A stretch of DNA of 64,000 nt from Micrasema longulum (GCA_022494885.1 JAGVSM010004227.1:47596-111595); one strand, 5' to 3'; shown: positions 22,308 through 33,690, counted from the first letter of the stretch. The notes: a model not told the origin generated them from the sequence alone. A program made the numbers and translations.

Positions 22308-23134
22308 CTAGCGGACCCGACAAACGTTGTCCTGCCTGAACGTTGGCAAAATTATTTTCATTACTGAGTTGGTACTTGTTTGTGATTGAATTCCAAAACA
22401 TAAAATTGTTTATATTGAATTCTAGTAGGTACCTAGGTACTTGTTTATGGTTGAATTCCAAAACATAAAATAAATACTTTTTTAAAATATTGAATTCTTT
22501 TTGCAAACGTCAAACTCCAGTCGTCTCACCAACAAAGGGGTGTTCTTATGTAAGAATACGATTTTTAAAAATGTTTAGAATTTAATATTATTTTAGTGTT
22601 ACCAAAAAGCCAATAAAAATAAATGAATAGGCAGAAATTATAAGGAATTTAAGGAAAGAATCTGATTGAGATCCACAAAAAACAAATGCTGTTTGTAAAC
22701 ATTCAAAAACAACAACAACAACAACAACAACAAACCATCACGCCGTTTCCCCGTAGGGGTAGGCAGAGAGGATAGAACGCCATAACACTCTATCTTGGCA
22801 TACAGACCTCGCTTCCTCTACATTCATACATCTTCTTATGCACGCACGCCGATTATTCCTACTACATTCGAAAACAAACTTTCTCAATCACAAAAAACAA
22901 CATCTTTCTATTTTTTTGCAAATGCATTTTCCTCAAAGGCAACCCTGGTAGATCAATTAATAAAACATGTATGCTCCTAAATTCTTTTTAACGGGTTCAT
23001 TTGAAAAAATTTATATCTACGAACACGCGCAGCGCAAAGATCTATATTTCTCTAAAAACCGTACGTAAATCAGTTAAGCCGTTTAGAAGGAGTACGGTGA
23101 CATCACACGCACAGAGGAATTATATATATAAAGA
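22308..23134 (-). mobile_element. Helitron-like element, copy 3, carrying a nested insertion
   Basis: Minus strand: 5' TCTTTATATATATAATTCC with host A, 3' CGGGTCCGCTAG with host T. The hairpin is clearest here, GACAACGTTTGTC six to seven bases before the GTCCGCTAG end. About 170 bases at 22708-22883 are foreign (next entry), explaining the greater length. The 75- and 76-residue frames here are side effects of the element, not genes. Confidence 0.65.
22708..22883 (+). repeat. Repeat epsilon nested in the Helitron-like element
   Basis: Begins with an (AAC)n run, then CATCACGCCGTTTCCCCGTA, GGGGTAGGCAGAGAG and CTTATGCACGCACGCCGATT. Other copies at 48970-49037 (partial) and 49245-49405. The signature is one I associate with Lepidoptera. 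Its absence from the 4.1, 11.2 and 60.0 kb Helitron-like copies shows it was inserted later. Confidence 0.65.
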
Positions 23135-23935
23135 TATGGAGTCCATTCTCTTAAAACTTTTCAACAAAATTGGTGGAGGAAATCTTGGCATATTATGTAT
23201 TTTTTTCCTTTCTTTCTTACTAATTTAATTTGTCAAATTGCGCAAATTCCATCTTGGTCCGTCAATAAAGAAATCAATCCTTCAGGGTAATAAATTCAAC
23301 ACAGAAATTGTGAACATACTCAAAATATTGCCATATTGTTAAAAATAAATGTGATTCTTTACTCAAATGCGAATTTGATAAGTAAATTATATGCACATAT
23401 TATTAAACCACATAGTTCCGAATACCCTTTAGCTAAAAGATGGACCAATTTTTATTTTTTAAATATGATCCTTTTACTTTGAATGTTTTTCTTTATCTCA
23501 CTGCCACACACCCAAAAGGCCTCTCACCACCACGTAAGGGGGCCCGAACCCTAAGCCCGACCCGCGCTGTAATCTCTATGTACACTACTGACCAAATTAA
23601 ATAAATATCTTGGGTGCTTGTATCACTTACTTTATGGACCATTGTAATGTACAATATGTTTGAAAATTAAAAATTCTTTGTTTTGTGAACCACTTTACTT
23701 GTTTACACAACCGACTAGTTTTGGCAATAACAGGTTACATTCTTCGGGGTTATTTTTAATTTATACATATTTATTTATTTATGTATTTCGCAGTTTTAAA
23801 ATGTACAGAGTTTTTTTGTTTCAGGTCCCGACTAGCTAAGAAATTCCTGTATTCAGGAAGGACCTTCTATGTGTTTTTTTATATTTCGTTAAATGATGCT
23901 TAATAAATTCAAAGAATAATAATAAAATCGAAAAA
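23135..23935. other. Gene-free stretch
   Basis: AT-rich apart from a GC-richer piece at 23500-23570 (GGGGGCCCGAACCCTAAGCC). A TATTTATTTATTTATG tract at 23768-23785 may be the tail of a minus-strand LINE. Confidence 0.4.
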
Positions 23936-24300
23936 ATTCGATATAAATATTAATTAGAAAACATGCAGGTAATAATAAAAAAATTGAATTATAAATATAA
24001 ATTAGAAAATATACCATTGATAGTTTAGAAATGAGACATAGTTATTATAAATGAGAAAATATACCGATAATAATAAAAATTGAAGCATAAATATAAATTA
24101 TAAAATGTAGCATAAGTAATTAAGAAATTAAACATAAATAAAAATTGGAAAATATACCGATAATTATAAAAATTGAAGCATAAATATAAATTATAATATG
24201 TAGCATTAGTAATTAAGAAATTAAACATAAATATAAATTGGAAAACACACCGATAATAATCAAAATTAGAGCATAAATATAAATTCAAAAATATACTGAA
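23936..24300. repeat. AT-rich VNTR, ~93-bp unit made of ~46-bp halves
   Basis: The word AAAATATACCGATAAT or a variant starts at 24006, 24055, 24149 and 24242, giving 93-94 bp steps with half-steps near 46-49. The 87-residue Tyr/Asn/Phe open frame on the minus strand is produced by the repeat. Confidence 0.8.
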
Positions 24301-24419
24301 AATAATTTTTACAATTCACTTTCTAATGATCTAAAAAATATACAAAACATGCACGTACTGAAAAAACACCTAAATAAAACAGTTCTTACAGCCTGAGTTG
24401 TTACAGTTGTTACTATTAC

Positions 24420-25085
24420 AGTTGATAAGTGATGTTATTTTATCAATTTTTTTATTTAAACTATTGTGTTATTATATATAATATCCCCTCATACCAGCGT
24501 TTTTGCTTATTGGGAATATTTCGTACAAATAAAATATTTAATACAATGTAATAAGTAAAGTTTAAAAACTAAATAAATAAAAATAGTTAAAAAATTAAAC
24601 ATACATGTAAGTACTAGTAATAATAAGAAAAATAAAACAAATGGTTACATATATGTTTGGACCCCTGTAGTCTCACTTGTCATGTACATTGTACAAAGCT
24701 AAGGGTTGTAAGGCTCACTGATTTACGTTTATTACCTTTATGAGTCTAATCACCATTGTTGCAAATCTAAAAACAATGGCGCGTGATAAATACTTTTAAC
24801 GACTATGAAAATATATGTAAAGGATATTCCATCTTTCCTGCATTCTGCTTCACGATAATGGCGTTGTAAACTGAAAAATGGGCACTGAAATAACAGATGT
24901 TGGATACTTTGTGAAGAAATATCATCGCATGGACAATAGTCATCATTTCTTAATTTAAACCTATATAGATAACTTCGCATAGCTCCGTGTCCGGTAAAAA
25001 TTTGGGTCGTTTTAAAAGTACTTTGTCGATGACGATGGAAGTTTGCTGCATCAGCCAGCGTTAGAAAAATCATTTTTATCATTTA
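24420..25085 (-). mobile_element. LINE (R1/I-group-like) 3' end
   Basis: C-terminal ORF2 fragment (24750-25082) followed on the minus strand by an AT-rich presumed UTR down to about 24420. Edges uncertain. Confidence 0.65.
24750..25082 (-). pseudogene. LINE ORF2 C-terminal domain, post-RNase H region
   Basis: 110 codons open. The block TQIFTGHGAMRSYLYRFKLR, then YCPC and, 13-14 residues later, QHLLFQCPFF, matches the L-T-G-H-G...C-P-C...E-H-L-L-x-x-C-P pattern at the C-terminus of R1/I/LOA-type LINE proteins, which includes a Cys/His cluster. The N-terminal domains are missing. It is the only fragment in the window of this LINE group. Confidence 0.75.
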
Positions 25086-25245
25086 TTAAAAGTTGTTAAA
25101 TAACCCTGAATAATTTAAACTGAATAACATAAGTGATTAGACGAAACGTACTTGCTGGGAGTTGTCAGGCGTGGAAAATTATTGAAGAATTTTATTTATT
25201 TTTTAAATTATTATTTTATTACTCTTAAAGTATATTAAAACTGTA

Positions 25246-25560
25246 ACTACTCTTAAAGAAGTAGTTTTACGTTTTGACCCATTAGTTTCTTTGTAGACGT
25301 CGCTCAGTACTCAGTACGCAACTCCCGATTTGAATTCAACTATGCCGTGTTGTGTCATTTTAAAGTGTAGAATTACTGCTGAGATCTTAAAAAAACAGAA
25401 TGGGATCATATTTTATGTGTAAGTAGCAAATGCATTACTTAAAATTTTAATTATTTTTCCATCTGTCAGATTGTCAAAAAAAACGGACATTTTGTTTGAG
25501 AGAACTAATGAATGTTGGACCTCTCGTATTAAACAACACCGTGGTGGACATTACCGAAAT
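25246..25560. mobile_element. Type T TIR element, partial copy
   Basis: Matches the left part of 36112-36735 from AACTACTCTTAAAGAAGTAG through GGATCATATTTTATGTGTAA to ACCGTGGTGGACATTACCG. The terminal inverted repeats are missing, so it is a truncated copy. Confidence 0.7.
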
Positions 25561-25599
25561 TACTTATTTTTTTAGTTTGTTATTTTCCGTTTTGTCAAT

Positions 25600-26190
25600 T
25601 ATTGTACGTACTTATTAATTATGTTTGAATTTTTTTTTATCAATTAAGGTTTTAGATATAAAATTGTTTTATAAAAGAATTGTTTGCTTCAAATACATAA
25701 AGACAAAATAAATAGTAGTGCTTCTAGGTCACAAAACGTAAGTACGCGACCTAGAACATGTGATATCTTAATTTCCAAATTAAAAACAACTACAGCACAA
25801 CATCATTATACTTACAGAGGAATATTTTTCTTTAATGAAATGAACAAAGATAGTAAAAATTACAATCAGGTATACAATACATTTAAGAAAGAAGTGAAAA
25901 GTTACATTCATTATAAATTCTTCTTTATGATTAAAAACACCGTTTATAATATTTTGTTGTAATTTATATATGTTTTCCTAAAAATATTAATAATTAAAAA
26001 TAAAATACACAAACTATTGTAAGACGTCACTCCCCATTATGTACACAAGAATTGTTTATTTCTTTTACGTAATGGGAAACGTTAATGTAAATAATGTATG
26101 TAATGAATGAATGTAAAAATTGTATTTAGTTGTAATATTGTATTTTTATTTGTTATCTGAATAAAAAAAATAATTAAAAATGTTACATGA
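25600..26190 (+). mobile_element. LINE 3' end
   Basis: RT C-terminal fragment, then a UTR ending near 26180 in CTGAATAAAAAAAATAATTA. Confidence 0.65.
25684..25962 (+). pseudogene. LINE RT C-terminal fragment
   Basis: 92 codons open. RSQNVSTRPRTCDILISKLK, then a Y-T-Y-R-G-I-F-F-F-N-E-M-N-K block and FKKEVKSYIHYKF fit the extreme C-terminus of Jockey/CR1-type proteins, in which a Y-x-G-x-x-x-(F/Y)-N segment is followed by a short FKK helix. Not a full gene: the domains before this are absent. Confidence 0.7.
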
Positions 26191-26629
26191 CATTTTTTTT
26201 AACAAATCTACTAATCTGTAAGTCGTGACTTAACGCGTATTTTATATCTAGCATATCCAGACATAAATAAAAAAGTTCTGGGTATCTATTGTAAGTTACA
26301 ATAGTAAAAAATAATAAGAATTACCTAGTTGTTGTTTGCTTGTTTTATGGTTCCTTTAATATGACTAGTAGTGTAGAGCAACGCAACCCCTACGTGGGCT
26401 GGCTGGCACTTTACGGGGGCGTATTAACATATGAGAGAAGCAGATAGTAGTACAAGTCTGCTGGCGGAATATTTCCGGGGAATTTGAATAGTGATTTATG
26501 CATTCAACTTTTATAGGAAGCTCCTTGTCTAAAAAAATTAATACCTAAAAGCAAGGTGATTTTTTTTTACTTTTCCAAAGGTGCATACTCGTACATAGAT
26601 TTTTTTTTGAATTTTTTTAATTCTTTTTT
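26191..26629. other. Gene-free stretch
   Basis: Nothing recognised. A less AT-rich patch lies at 26370-26470. Confidence 0.4.
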
Positions 26630-26814
26630 TTTGTTTTTTTTTCACTACAACAGGCCAGGAAGCCCAATTACAGTATTGAACTTACATCAGAAAACACCCA
26701 GGCTTGAAAAAAATCACATGAGATAATGTTCTTTCATGTGTTCTCACCGGGAATCGAACCCGGAACCTTCCGTGTGTGAGTCAAGCGTCTTAACCACTAC
26801 ACCACGGAGGCCAC
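26630..26814 (-). repeat. SINE family alpha, copy 2
   Basis: Minus-strand head GGCCTCCGTGGTGTAGTGGT (A box) and a perfect T arm CCGGGTTCGATTCCCGG at 26747-26763. The tail side carries CAGGCCAGGAAGCCCAATTA near 26650. Confidence 0.85.
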
Positions 26815-27059
26815 CGATCAAAACATTTAAAAACTGCAATCAAGATTGTTATTTAATTCCACATGTATATTCATATGTACTAAATAGCTTAATGGTCTAG
26901 TTCAGCGCATTTGCGTACTAAAGGACTCTTTTCAATTATTTTTTTAAAATCAATAAAACATATAACACATTAACAGGATATTATACTCCCAGAGTTGTTA
27001 TTCTGGATCTTCTCTACCCTTTTCTTCATCTCTGTTGTAATATGTTAATTAACTTATAC
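26815..27059. other. Intergenic stretch, nothing recognised
   Basis: No gene or repeat supported. Confidence 0.4.
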
Positions 27060-27440
27060 GTGCAGTATCATCTCTCTGTGGGGATAGTACAGCGTGTGTA
27101 AGAGTTAATGAGGGATTCACATCGTATTTTGAGATCTCAAAATGCGTGAAACAGAGATGTGTAATGTCACCATAATTGTTTAATTTATACATGGAGATGA
27201 ACGAAAGTAAGTCTGAAGGAATGGCATTTAAAAGGATATTATTATTATTATTATTATGGATAACTTATGTGAGCTTACTGACTGTAAATAAATGTAAAAA
27301 ACGAATGTTTTGAATAAGTAGATGAATTTGTGTATCTGCGAAGCATGTTTTCAAGAGACGGAGGAGTAGAAAAAGATGTTGAAAGGAGAGTAACTGAACG
27401 GCGTACTAAGCACAGTAATTGCTAATAAAAATGATGTCAA
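27060..27440 (+). pseudogene. LINE reverse transcriptase remnant, internally deleted
   Basis: One frame reads EISKCVKQRCVMSP, stop, LFNLYMEMNESK, which corresponds to the RT block G-V-x-Q-G-C-x-x-S-P-x-L-F-N-x-Y-M. After a deletion and an (ATT)n run (27239-27257), another block reads VDEFVYLRSMFSRDGGVEKD followed by VERRVTE, the F-x-Y-L-G-S...D-G...D-x-x-x-R-(I/V) segment that follows the active site. The catalytic Y/F-A-D-D part is lost between the two. Old and non-functional. Confidence 0.65.
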
Positions 27441-27496
27441 TCGAAGATAAAACCGTTAACAAAATAATTCCGATATTTACCATAATTCATTCATTT

Positions 27497-27710
27497 ACAG
27501 GGCTTGTGACCTGGCATTATCTAGTTTGATCGGTCACTTTACGCACTGTGTAAAATTCACTCTTGTGCCTATGTTTGAACAAAAATATTATGTATATCTG
27601 TTGCAGTGTGTTAATTTTCGATTTACGATGCGTATGTTTTTTTAATGAAGGGGTTAAATCCAATCTTTGGCTACAAAAATTTGGACGTACTCAAAATACT
27701 TTCGGTGTAA
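27497..27710 (+). repeat. RepA locus 7, body plus inverted terminal module
   Basis: Forward core TTTACAGGGCTTGTGACCTG at 27497, then at about 27640 an inverted terminal module (GGCTACAAAAATTTGGACGT) ending near 27700. Confidence 0.65.
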
Positions 27711-28048
27711 AATAAAATGGAATTTCTTTCCACAATTTCTATTATAGTGACCCATTTGAATATTGTTACCCTTTGTCAACAAAGAGACAAAACAAACTTC
27801 TTGTCACTTGCAAATATTTAAAACATCCCTAACCGAAATCCCAGTTACGCAAAACTGGTGTCAGATAGTGTTTGAAAAATAAATATTGCTTTGTAATTCG
27901 AGCCATGTTCGCCAAAACATCGTAACTGGAAAAAAACAACATTTCACAGGAGAAAACTTCGCTTAGTTAATAAGAAATACGCTTTGAGAAAAATGTGTTT
28001 GGCAATTATTCCTCCTTTTTTGAAAAATAGTCATATTCAAAATACGTA
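27711..28048. other. Intergenic stretch, nothing recognised
   Basis: No supported feature. Confidence 0.4.
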
Positions 28049-28153
28049 TTTCTGGGTTATTATGCCGTGTGTCAACCCTTAGGATGGACGCTGTAATGCA
28101 ATCCGAAACGTCGGTAAATAATACGATCGACACACGGCATAATAACGCAGAAA
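28049..28153. repeat. 105-bp hairpin, 25-bp arms
   Basis: Arms TTTCTGGGTTATTATGCCGT(GTGTC) at 28049-28073 and the inverse at 28129-28153 differ at one position. The loop holds GGATGGACGCTGTAATGCAA and CCGAAACGTCGG, wording I associate with Penelope-like pseudo-LTR ends (inference). Confidence 0.7.
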
Positions 28154-29214
28154 AACTTATTGTGTATCTGAACGGCCGTGAAAATATAAGAAGTTTAATT
28201 AGTAATATTGTTTTTTTATTATTCTGAGTTAATTTTTTTTTTTTTGTATTTTTTTTATAATTGCCTGTTTTTTCATTTGTTTTTTTTGTAGAAACGCGCC
28301 GATAAACTTTCATTGATTATTAATTTGGCGCGATCTGTTAACATACATTTTAATGGATTGTAAAAATACATATCCATGTTTTTTTTTATTTCATCAATGA
28401 TTTTATAAGATACAAAAAAAACATATGAAAATATAAGGAAAACTAAAAACCCGCTTAATCGCGAGACCGTCTTGTCAGCGGGTTTTTATTTTAAATACAG
28501 TGGTTTTATTATTTTTTTCCATTAAAAAAATATATAAAAAAACATATATTCATATCTACATCGTTATTGTACTTTTGAAAGTCATATGCTAAAAAACAAT
28601 AATAATTTTTAAAAATACAAAAAACAATCTTAATTATAATTGTTACATAGTTCAGAATTAAAAACATAAGTAAATAAAACAATTTTTCCTATTTATTTTA
28701 TTGATATCAATAAACTCTTCCAATCTTCACTGGTTGCACATGCGTATTTAAATTCATATTAAGTGCCTTTTCCGCTGCTAAATGCGTGTAACATAATTGT
28801 CAAATTTATTAGTTAGTTTCATAATTTTTAAATTTATTATTAATTTATCAAAATTATTTTACAAAATAAGAATTTAATAACATAGGGCAGGGTAATAGTC
28901 CAACAATCCGGAATAATGAGTGCCAAACATTATCCGGATATGCAGAAACCCGGATATTTGAATTTACCATTGAATTAAGAAAATCTTTTGAAAGAAAACG
29001 TAAAATTGACACTACGATCATCTTTTGTTTGCTTTTAAAAAATACAGTGAATTGGAATCACATTGAAAACTTACTTAAACGTGTCCAGCAAAGTTAATTT
29101 TGACGAAAAAACTCGTTTACGAGCAACGAGGTCCTTATTACGAGGTTTTATTTCCTGATAATGATCATCCGAATGACTGAAGTTCGAATAAACGTAGTTC
29201 AACTGAAATAACGT
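28154..29214. other. Gene-free AT-rich stretch
   Basis: Over 1 kb without a gene. A GATTTATCCGGATA-like motif cluster lies at 28895-28965. The word ACCCGCTTAATCGCGAGACC (28449-28468) and its neighbour CAGCGGGTTTTTATTT could form a small hairpin. Confidence 0.4.
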
Positions 29215-29515
29215 TTCTACTTCTCTATGTTTTTATGAATGTATGTATGTGTATGCGCATGGGTAGATGTACGTGTGTGTGTATGTACATGTGTATAAAT
29301 GTGTGTATATATGTGTATATCTGTATGTATATGAATCAAAATGTGTATCCGAATAAGTTTATATTTTGTTTGTCTGTGCTCTATATAATTTGTTAACTAT
29401 TATAATATATTAAAATGTAATTGCCTAGCTTGAAACGGGGTAAGTACCCTTGTTAGCTGGGCAAAGTGAACATGGAATTGTATTTTGATAAAGAGTGTGA
29501 TAAACAAATAAATAA
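29215..29515 (+). mobile_element. LINE 3'-UTR-only copy, sister of 17405
   Basis: Starts in the UTR (TGTGTATGCGCATGGGTAGA) and runs to an AAATAAATAAAT tail, nearly identical to the UTR at 17405-17735 apart from GT-tract length and small indels. Severe 5' truncation left no coding sequence. Confidence 0.8.
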
Positions 29516-29639
29516 ATTGAGTAAAAACTCTTGTTGATATAGGGAGTTCGATTGCATTCGTTTTTATTATTTAATCAAGTTGTATACGTATATATTGAAA
29601 TATTATGTCCCTGATAGTACTTTAAGAATAATTTATTTG

Positions 29640-30060
29640 TCCCTTTCAGAATCAATTACAAGATTCGCTATAACCTAATAGGCTTTTTCCAGTTATACAA
29701 ACATAAACCTCGTTCAGAACTTACAAAATTCAATGATCAAATAATTAATTTTAAAAAAATTGTACTATCAGCGAAACCATTTTCCAATATTTTTATTGGT
29801 CCAAGCTGGTTTCTCAGCATGCGTCTCCATCTGAATATAGACATAAATTGGAGCATGTATATAATACTCGGTTCACTAGTGTAAATGGACTAGCTCTCCC
29901 TAAATAATAAATAATAAATACGGGGAAAGAACACTAGAGTACAATAGACCAAAATTTTATAATATGTTCCCATTAAATATAAAAATAACAAAAAAAAACT
30001 AACGACGTATGCTGAAAATCTGGTTTTTAGAACGTGCTTTTTTATATTGATTTTTTTTGT
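29640..30060 (+). pseudogene. Decayed LINE RT C-terminus
   Basis: One frame gives HKLEHVYNTRFTSVNGLALP. After stops and a shift another gives EYNRPKFYNMFPLNIKITKK. Together they match the Y-N-T-R...(P)-K-x-Y-N-x-x-P-x-x-I-K pattern of LINE C-termini. Upstream 29640-29830 is probably part of the same ORF but too mutated to read. Confidence 0.55.
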
Positions 30061-30998
30061 GTTTTTTTTTATTTGAAGAAATTTTTATTTTTCTACGTGT
30101 TACATATTTCCGATGCACAAAGGAATACACGTTTTAATATGTTATAGAATTTAAGAGATTAGATTAATATTAGAACTTAACTATAAGCACCTGCTGACGA
30201 ACTGCATTTTATGTAGTTCAGTGGGACTTGATAATTTGTCATTTACTTTTTGTATGCTTTGGATAAATTTAAAAAAACATCATTTTAAACTTGAATTTAA
30301 TAAAACTAAACTAAATATTTTATAATGTTAGAGAAATCTTTCATTTATTAAACACACGACCTCGCTTTTTGTGTAAAAATCAACTAAAACACAAGGTCAA
30401 TTTACGATTGAATAATTCGAGCGTAAAGAACTATCGCTACGAGATTATAGGAAGTCTGGGCTAACACAAAAATAAAAACAACCCGCCTCAATGTCCTATT
30501 AAAATTCTTTGTTTACTTAGCTTTATTTAAAACGCTACTATATTTAGTTGTTTATTTGTTCTTCAAGCACTAGAGCCTGCGCAATTCATTCGTGAATTCT
30601 TTTGGCGATAATTAAGGAATTCTTTACTCAAATGTTTCTGTCTATTCTCGTTGGGAATATATTTCCCACCCCAACAGTCTACAGAAGGGTACATCATATT
30701 ATTACATACAGGACTCAGAAATTTGGAATTCGGATGTATTTTTTAGTCACCTCATTATGTGATTTATAAAAATATAATTTAAACTGTACAGAAAAAAATC
30801 CTTCGTTCTTTGTCATTCAAGATATGATGGGTAGAACATTTTAATGTTATGAAGACCGCTTGTAGTATTTTAAAATTGAAAAGTTAGAAACTAGGAGACG
30901 CAAGATACGTTGTACTTGTATAATATAATTCACAATAATGTTGATTCAGTGTTTTGTGTTTAAAATGTGTCATTCCTTGTAGGCGTCTGAGATCACCT
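30061..30998. other. Gene-free AT-rich stretch
   Basis: Nearly 1 kb with no ORF or repeat I can match. Confidence 0.4.
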
Positions 30999-31190
30999 GG
31001 GCCGCGATTATGAACGGCTATCTTCATCGGTATATACTGGGTATAAACTAATATCGATATTTGTGTACGAAAGTGTGTACATTTGTATGAAAATTCAAAG
31101 TATCCTAATCGGCAACCGGTGAGTGAATGAGGTTACTTTCTTTTTTGCCAAATAGCATCGATATCAATAAATCAATTTGATGGCGTTGAT
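30999..31190 (+). repeat. Repeat theta, copy 1
   Basis: GGGCCGCGATTATGAACGGC and TATCTTCATCGGTATATAC match 63113-63155 over about 40 bases. Beyond that the two diverge. Function unknown. Confidence 0.4.
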
Positions 31191-31639
31191 TTTTATGAAA
31201 TTTCCACAGCTTAATGAATATTACGTATTTGCCGGATATTTAGCCGGATAGTAAAATTAGGCCGTATAGGCCGGATTCCGGATAGTTACAGGATATCCGT
31301 TTCAACTCAAATCAATATTAATTGGGTGAAATGTAAAATAGACACATAGAACTGCATATTTTGTATGCTCGGTCGTTGGCACAGACGAACGAAAACACAA
31401 CGTTAAACTTTAATCAGCATAAATAACAATGTTTTTTTAATAAACAATATTAGACAAAATAACTGTATTGAAAAAATCACAATACTGCAATTCTGTTTGC
31501 AGTTCTGTATCCGTGCGGATGAAAAATGGAGTTTGTGTGTAAAATAGAACCTAAATGGACGAGTGTTTTCAACTCGATGGCTGCACTTATGTAACAATCC
31601 TGAACAAAGAAATCGAGTGGAGACAAATCCGCCGAGTTG

Positions 31640-31795
31640 TTTTATGGTTGGCGCGGTCGTCTACCATTCTTGAGTTTTTTGGTTTTTCGACCTGCAATAT
31701 TTCATTGTTCCTAGACTGGTCCCTGGGGCCTTATGCTGGACTCATTCGTCTTTAGAATCGTATGCGACTTACCGTAATTTGACGAGTGACAGCAT
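31640..31795 (+). repeat. SINE family gamma relative, diverged
   Basis: A-box-like TTTATGGTTGGCGCGGTCG and a body CCTGCAATATTTCATTGTTC comparable to that at 42395-42420. The preceding and overlapping open frames (31403, 31555) are incidental. Confidence 0.4.
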
Positions 31796-31979
31796 TCTTC
31801 AACCACCCATACGATTGAAGTAGATTGAAAACCAATCGTCTTTATCTCGAGTGCTCCAAAGCACTCGACATTGACGATCGAATGCTTCTTCTTCTGACAT
31901 CGTCACTTCAGCTGTCAAACTTCTTTCTTTTAAATGACGAACACTTTTATTGTATTTTAACTTAAAATTTACAACACAG

Positions 31980-32400
31980 ATTTATTCATTTATTTATTTG
32001 ACATACTTATGCAGTCCATTCTAATGTTAGCCAATACAATTTCTTACAATAAATACAGGCACTAATAAAATTTAATTCAACCAAACAAAATTAAAGCTAG
32101 GACCAAAAAAAAAATATATTAATAAAATGAAAAAAATTACTACCTCAAGACAAGATCCGGCCTAACTTAGTGATTTTTTTAAATCTATAAAGACTTACAC
32201 CAAAAAAGTCTAGATCTTGTCTCGAGTTTACAATACGACACAATCGGGACATTGCATTGGTGCATGCGAGCCATAGTTTGTGCTGAGTTGATCGAGGAAC
32301 AGCACATTATTATTTCGCAACCGGCAGATCGGAAAGATAAACGATATGATGTTGGGTGTATTAGCGAATGCGCAACACCATAACTGTACTTATTTTCAAT
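31980..32400 (-). mobile_element. LINE 3' end, copy 1 of a pair with 50728
   Basis: Minus strand: coding remnant with RNNNVLFLDQLSTNYGSHAP followed by a stop, then a UTR with AGATCTAGACTTTTTTGGTG and a second inverted AAGATCCGG, ending in TAAATAAATAAATGAA near 31980. The two inverted AAGATC words would form a hairpin in the UTR. Sister UTR at 50728-50945. Confidence 0.65.
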
Positions 32401-32699
32401 CGCTTATCAACTGAAGTTTCACTTGGAATATATTTTCAAAAAAATAATTATCGCTCATCAATGTCAAAATACTCAATTGTGAGATGGGTACCTATATCGT
32501 ATAAAACGCTTTTAAAATTCATTAAATGAACAAGAAATATTTCGTATAATATATATATATAAATGTGTGTTATGTCGAAAGCAAATTATAATTATATTTT
32601 TCAAAATATATTCCGTAGAATAAATATCCAAAGGGTGTTTGACTGGATACTATAAAAGTTGAAATGTGACAGGAGAGCCATAGATTATTACGCATTTGT

Positions 32700-33235
32700 A
32701 AGTGTTACCACTTTTTCATTTGTCATAGTTTCATAGATCCGATAGTGTACTGTCAGCCCCAGGATGCAGAACTAAGTTCGCACAGAGGCACTCCTCACAT
32801 GTTGTTCCAAGATCCTTCAATTTTCTAACCCAGGAACTACAAAACATTAAATCACTGGTACATTTTAAAGTAGGTTTGTGGTCTTGGATCAGAATGGAAG
32901 GAACAGATATACACATTCTTTAAAAAAATTATTAAAAATAAAAATAAATGCATTCTGTCAATAAATCATGTTTTTGTAATATCAGCATATGTTAATTTAG
33001 TTTTTCTTTTCTTTTTTTCATGTTCATGTCATTATATATATATATATGCTATTAACCTTTAATAATTAAAAAAGAAATATCCCACGTTCAGGCGCTGAAG
33101 TCTTAGTGGGCATTTATTCCAATTCATGTTATAGCTTAATTTGAAGATGTATTTTTCTAAACTGTATTTTTGTAATTATATCTCTTTGTAAATAATATGT
33201 ATATGGAAAAATAAACAAATAAAAAATAAATAAAA
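32700..33235 (+). mobile_element. LINE 3' end, sister of 51195-51873
   Basis: The plus strand reads SDSVLSAPGCRTKFAQRHSS, HVVPRSFNFLTQELQNIKSL and VHFKVGLWSWIRMEGTDIHI to a stop at about 32919, followed by a shared UTR and an AAACAAATAAAAAATAAAT tail. It matches the C-terminus and UTR of the longer minus-strand copy at 51.2-51.9 kb. The 61-residue minus-strand frame here is the wrong strand. Confidence 0.75.
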
Positions 33236-33445
33236 AAAAAAAACAATGCGATAGACCCAGCATCCCTTATATCTTTTGGAAACTCATTAAACATTTTAAG
33301 TCCTTTATGATACATATTGTTTTGAGTTGCCTGGATTCTTAAGCTTATGGTATACCATATTATGCGCCACCGGGTACGGAGGACATGATGATGGTGATGT
33401 TTGCAATGAAAATACGAAAATTTACAAACAATGTACGAAAAAAAA
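33236..33445 (-). pseudogene. LINE RT C-terminus, tail-to-tail with the preceding LINE
   Basis: The minus frame contains RIIWYTISLRIQATQNNMYH and KGLKMFNEFPKDIRDAGSI, the typical F-Y-x-G-L-K-x-(Y/F)-N-x-x-P-x-x-I segment. It meets the plus-strand LINE tail at a shared A/T-rich junction, suggesting insertion of one element into the tail of the other. No catalytic domain. Confidence 0.65.
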
Positions 33446-33690
33446 AAATATTTTAATAAAAACACACAACTTTGAATGACGTCACTGGTTCATATGAACC
33501 ATCCAATGATTTGAGAGCTTTGAAGGATATCCAGTTTGGTCACCGTAAACGAACCAATCAGAATAACTGTCATAGAACAACCTCTGACGTCACACGCGGA
33601 GTTATTTCAGAAATACAAAACATTAAAAAAACATAGCGCTGTTAATACTATAGATAAAAAATTTAAAAATAAATAATTTACCAACACTGC
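33446..33690 (+). repeat. CRE-palindrome repeat, copy 1
   Basis: AAATATTTTAATAAAAACAC start, TGAATGACGTCACTGGTTCA, then the palindrome GGTTCATATGAACC, CCAGTTTGGTCACCG, CTCTGACGTCACACG and ACAAAACATTAAAAAA. Copy 2 lies at 38888-39092 and continues at 40098. No ORF. Probably a non-autonomous DNA element. The right edge is uncertain. Confidence 0.65.

Noticed and set aside
27963..28313. 116-residue minus frame
   Set aside because: Lys/Asn-rich start from an A-rich tract, and the middle is the 105-bp hairpin. No domain visible.
32731..32916. 61-residue minus-strand frame
   Set aside because: The plus strand gives a recognisable LINE C-terminus shared with 51475-51873, so this frame is a shadow.
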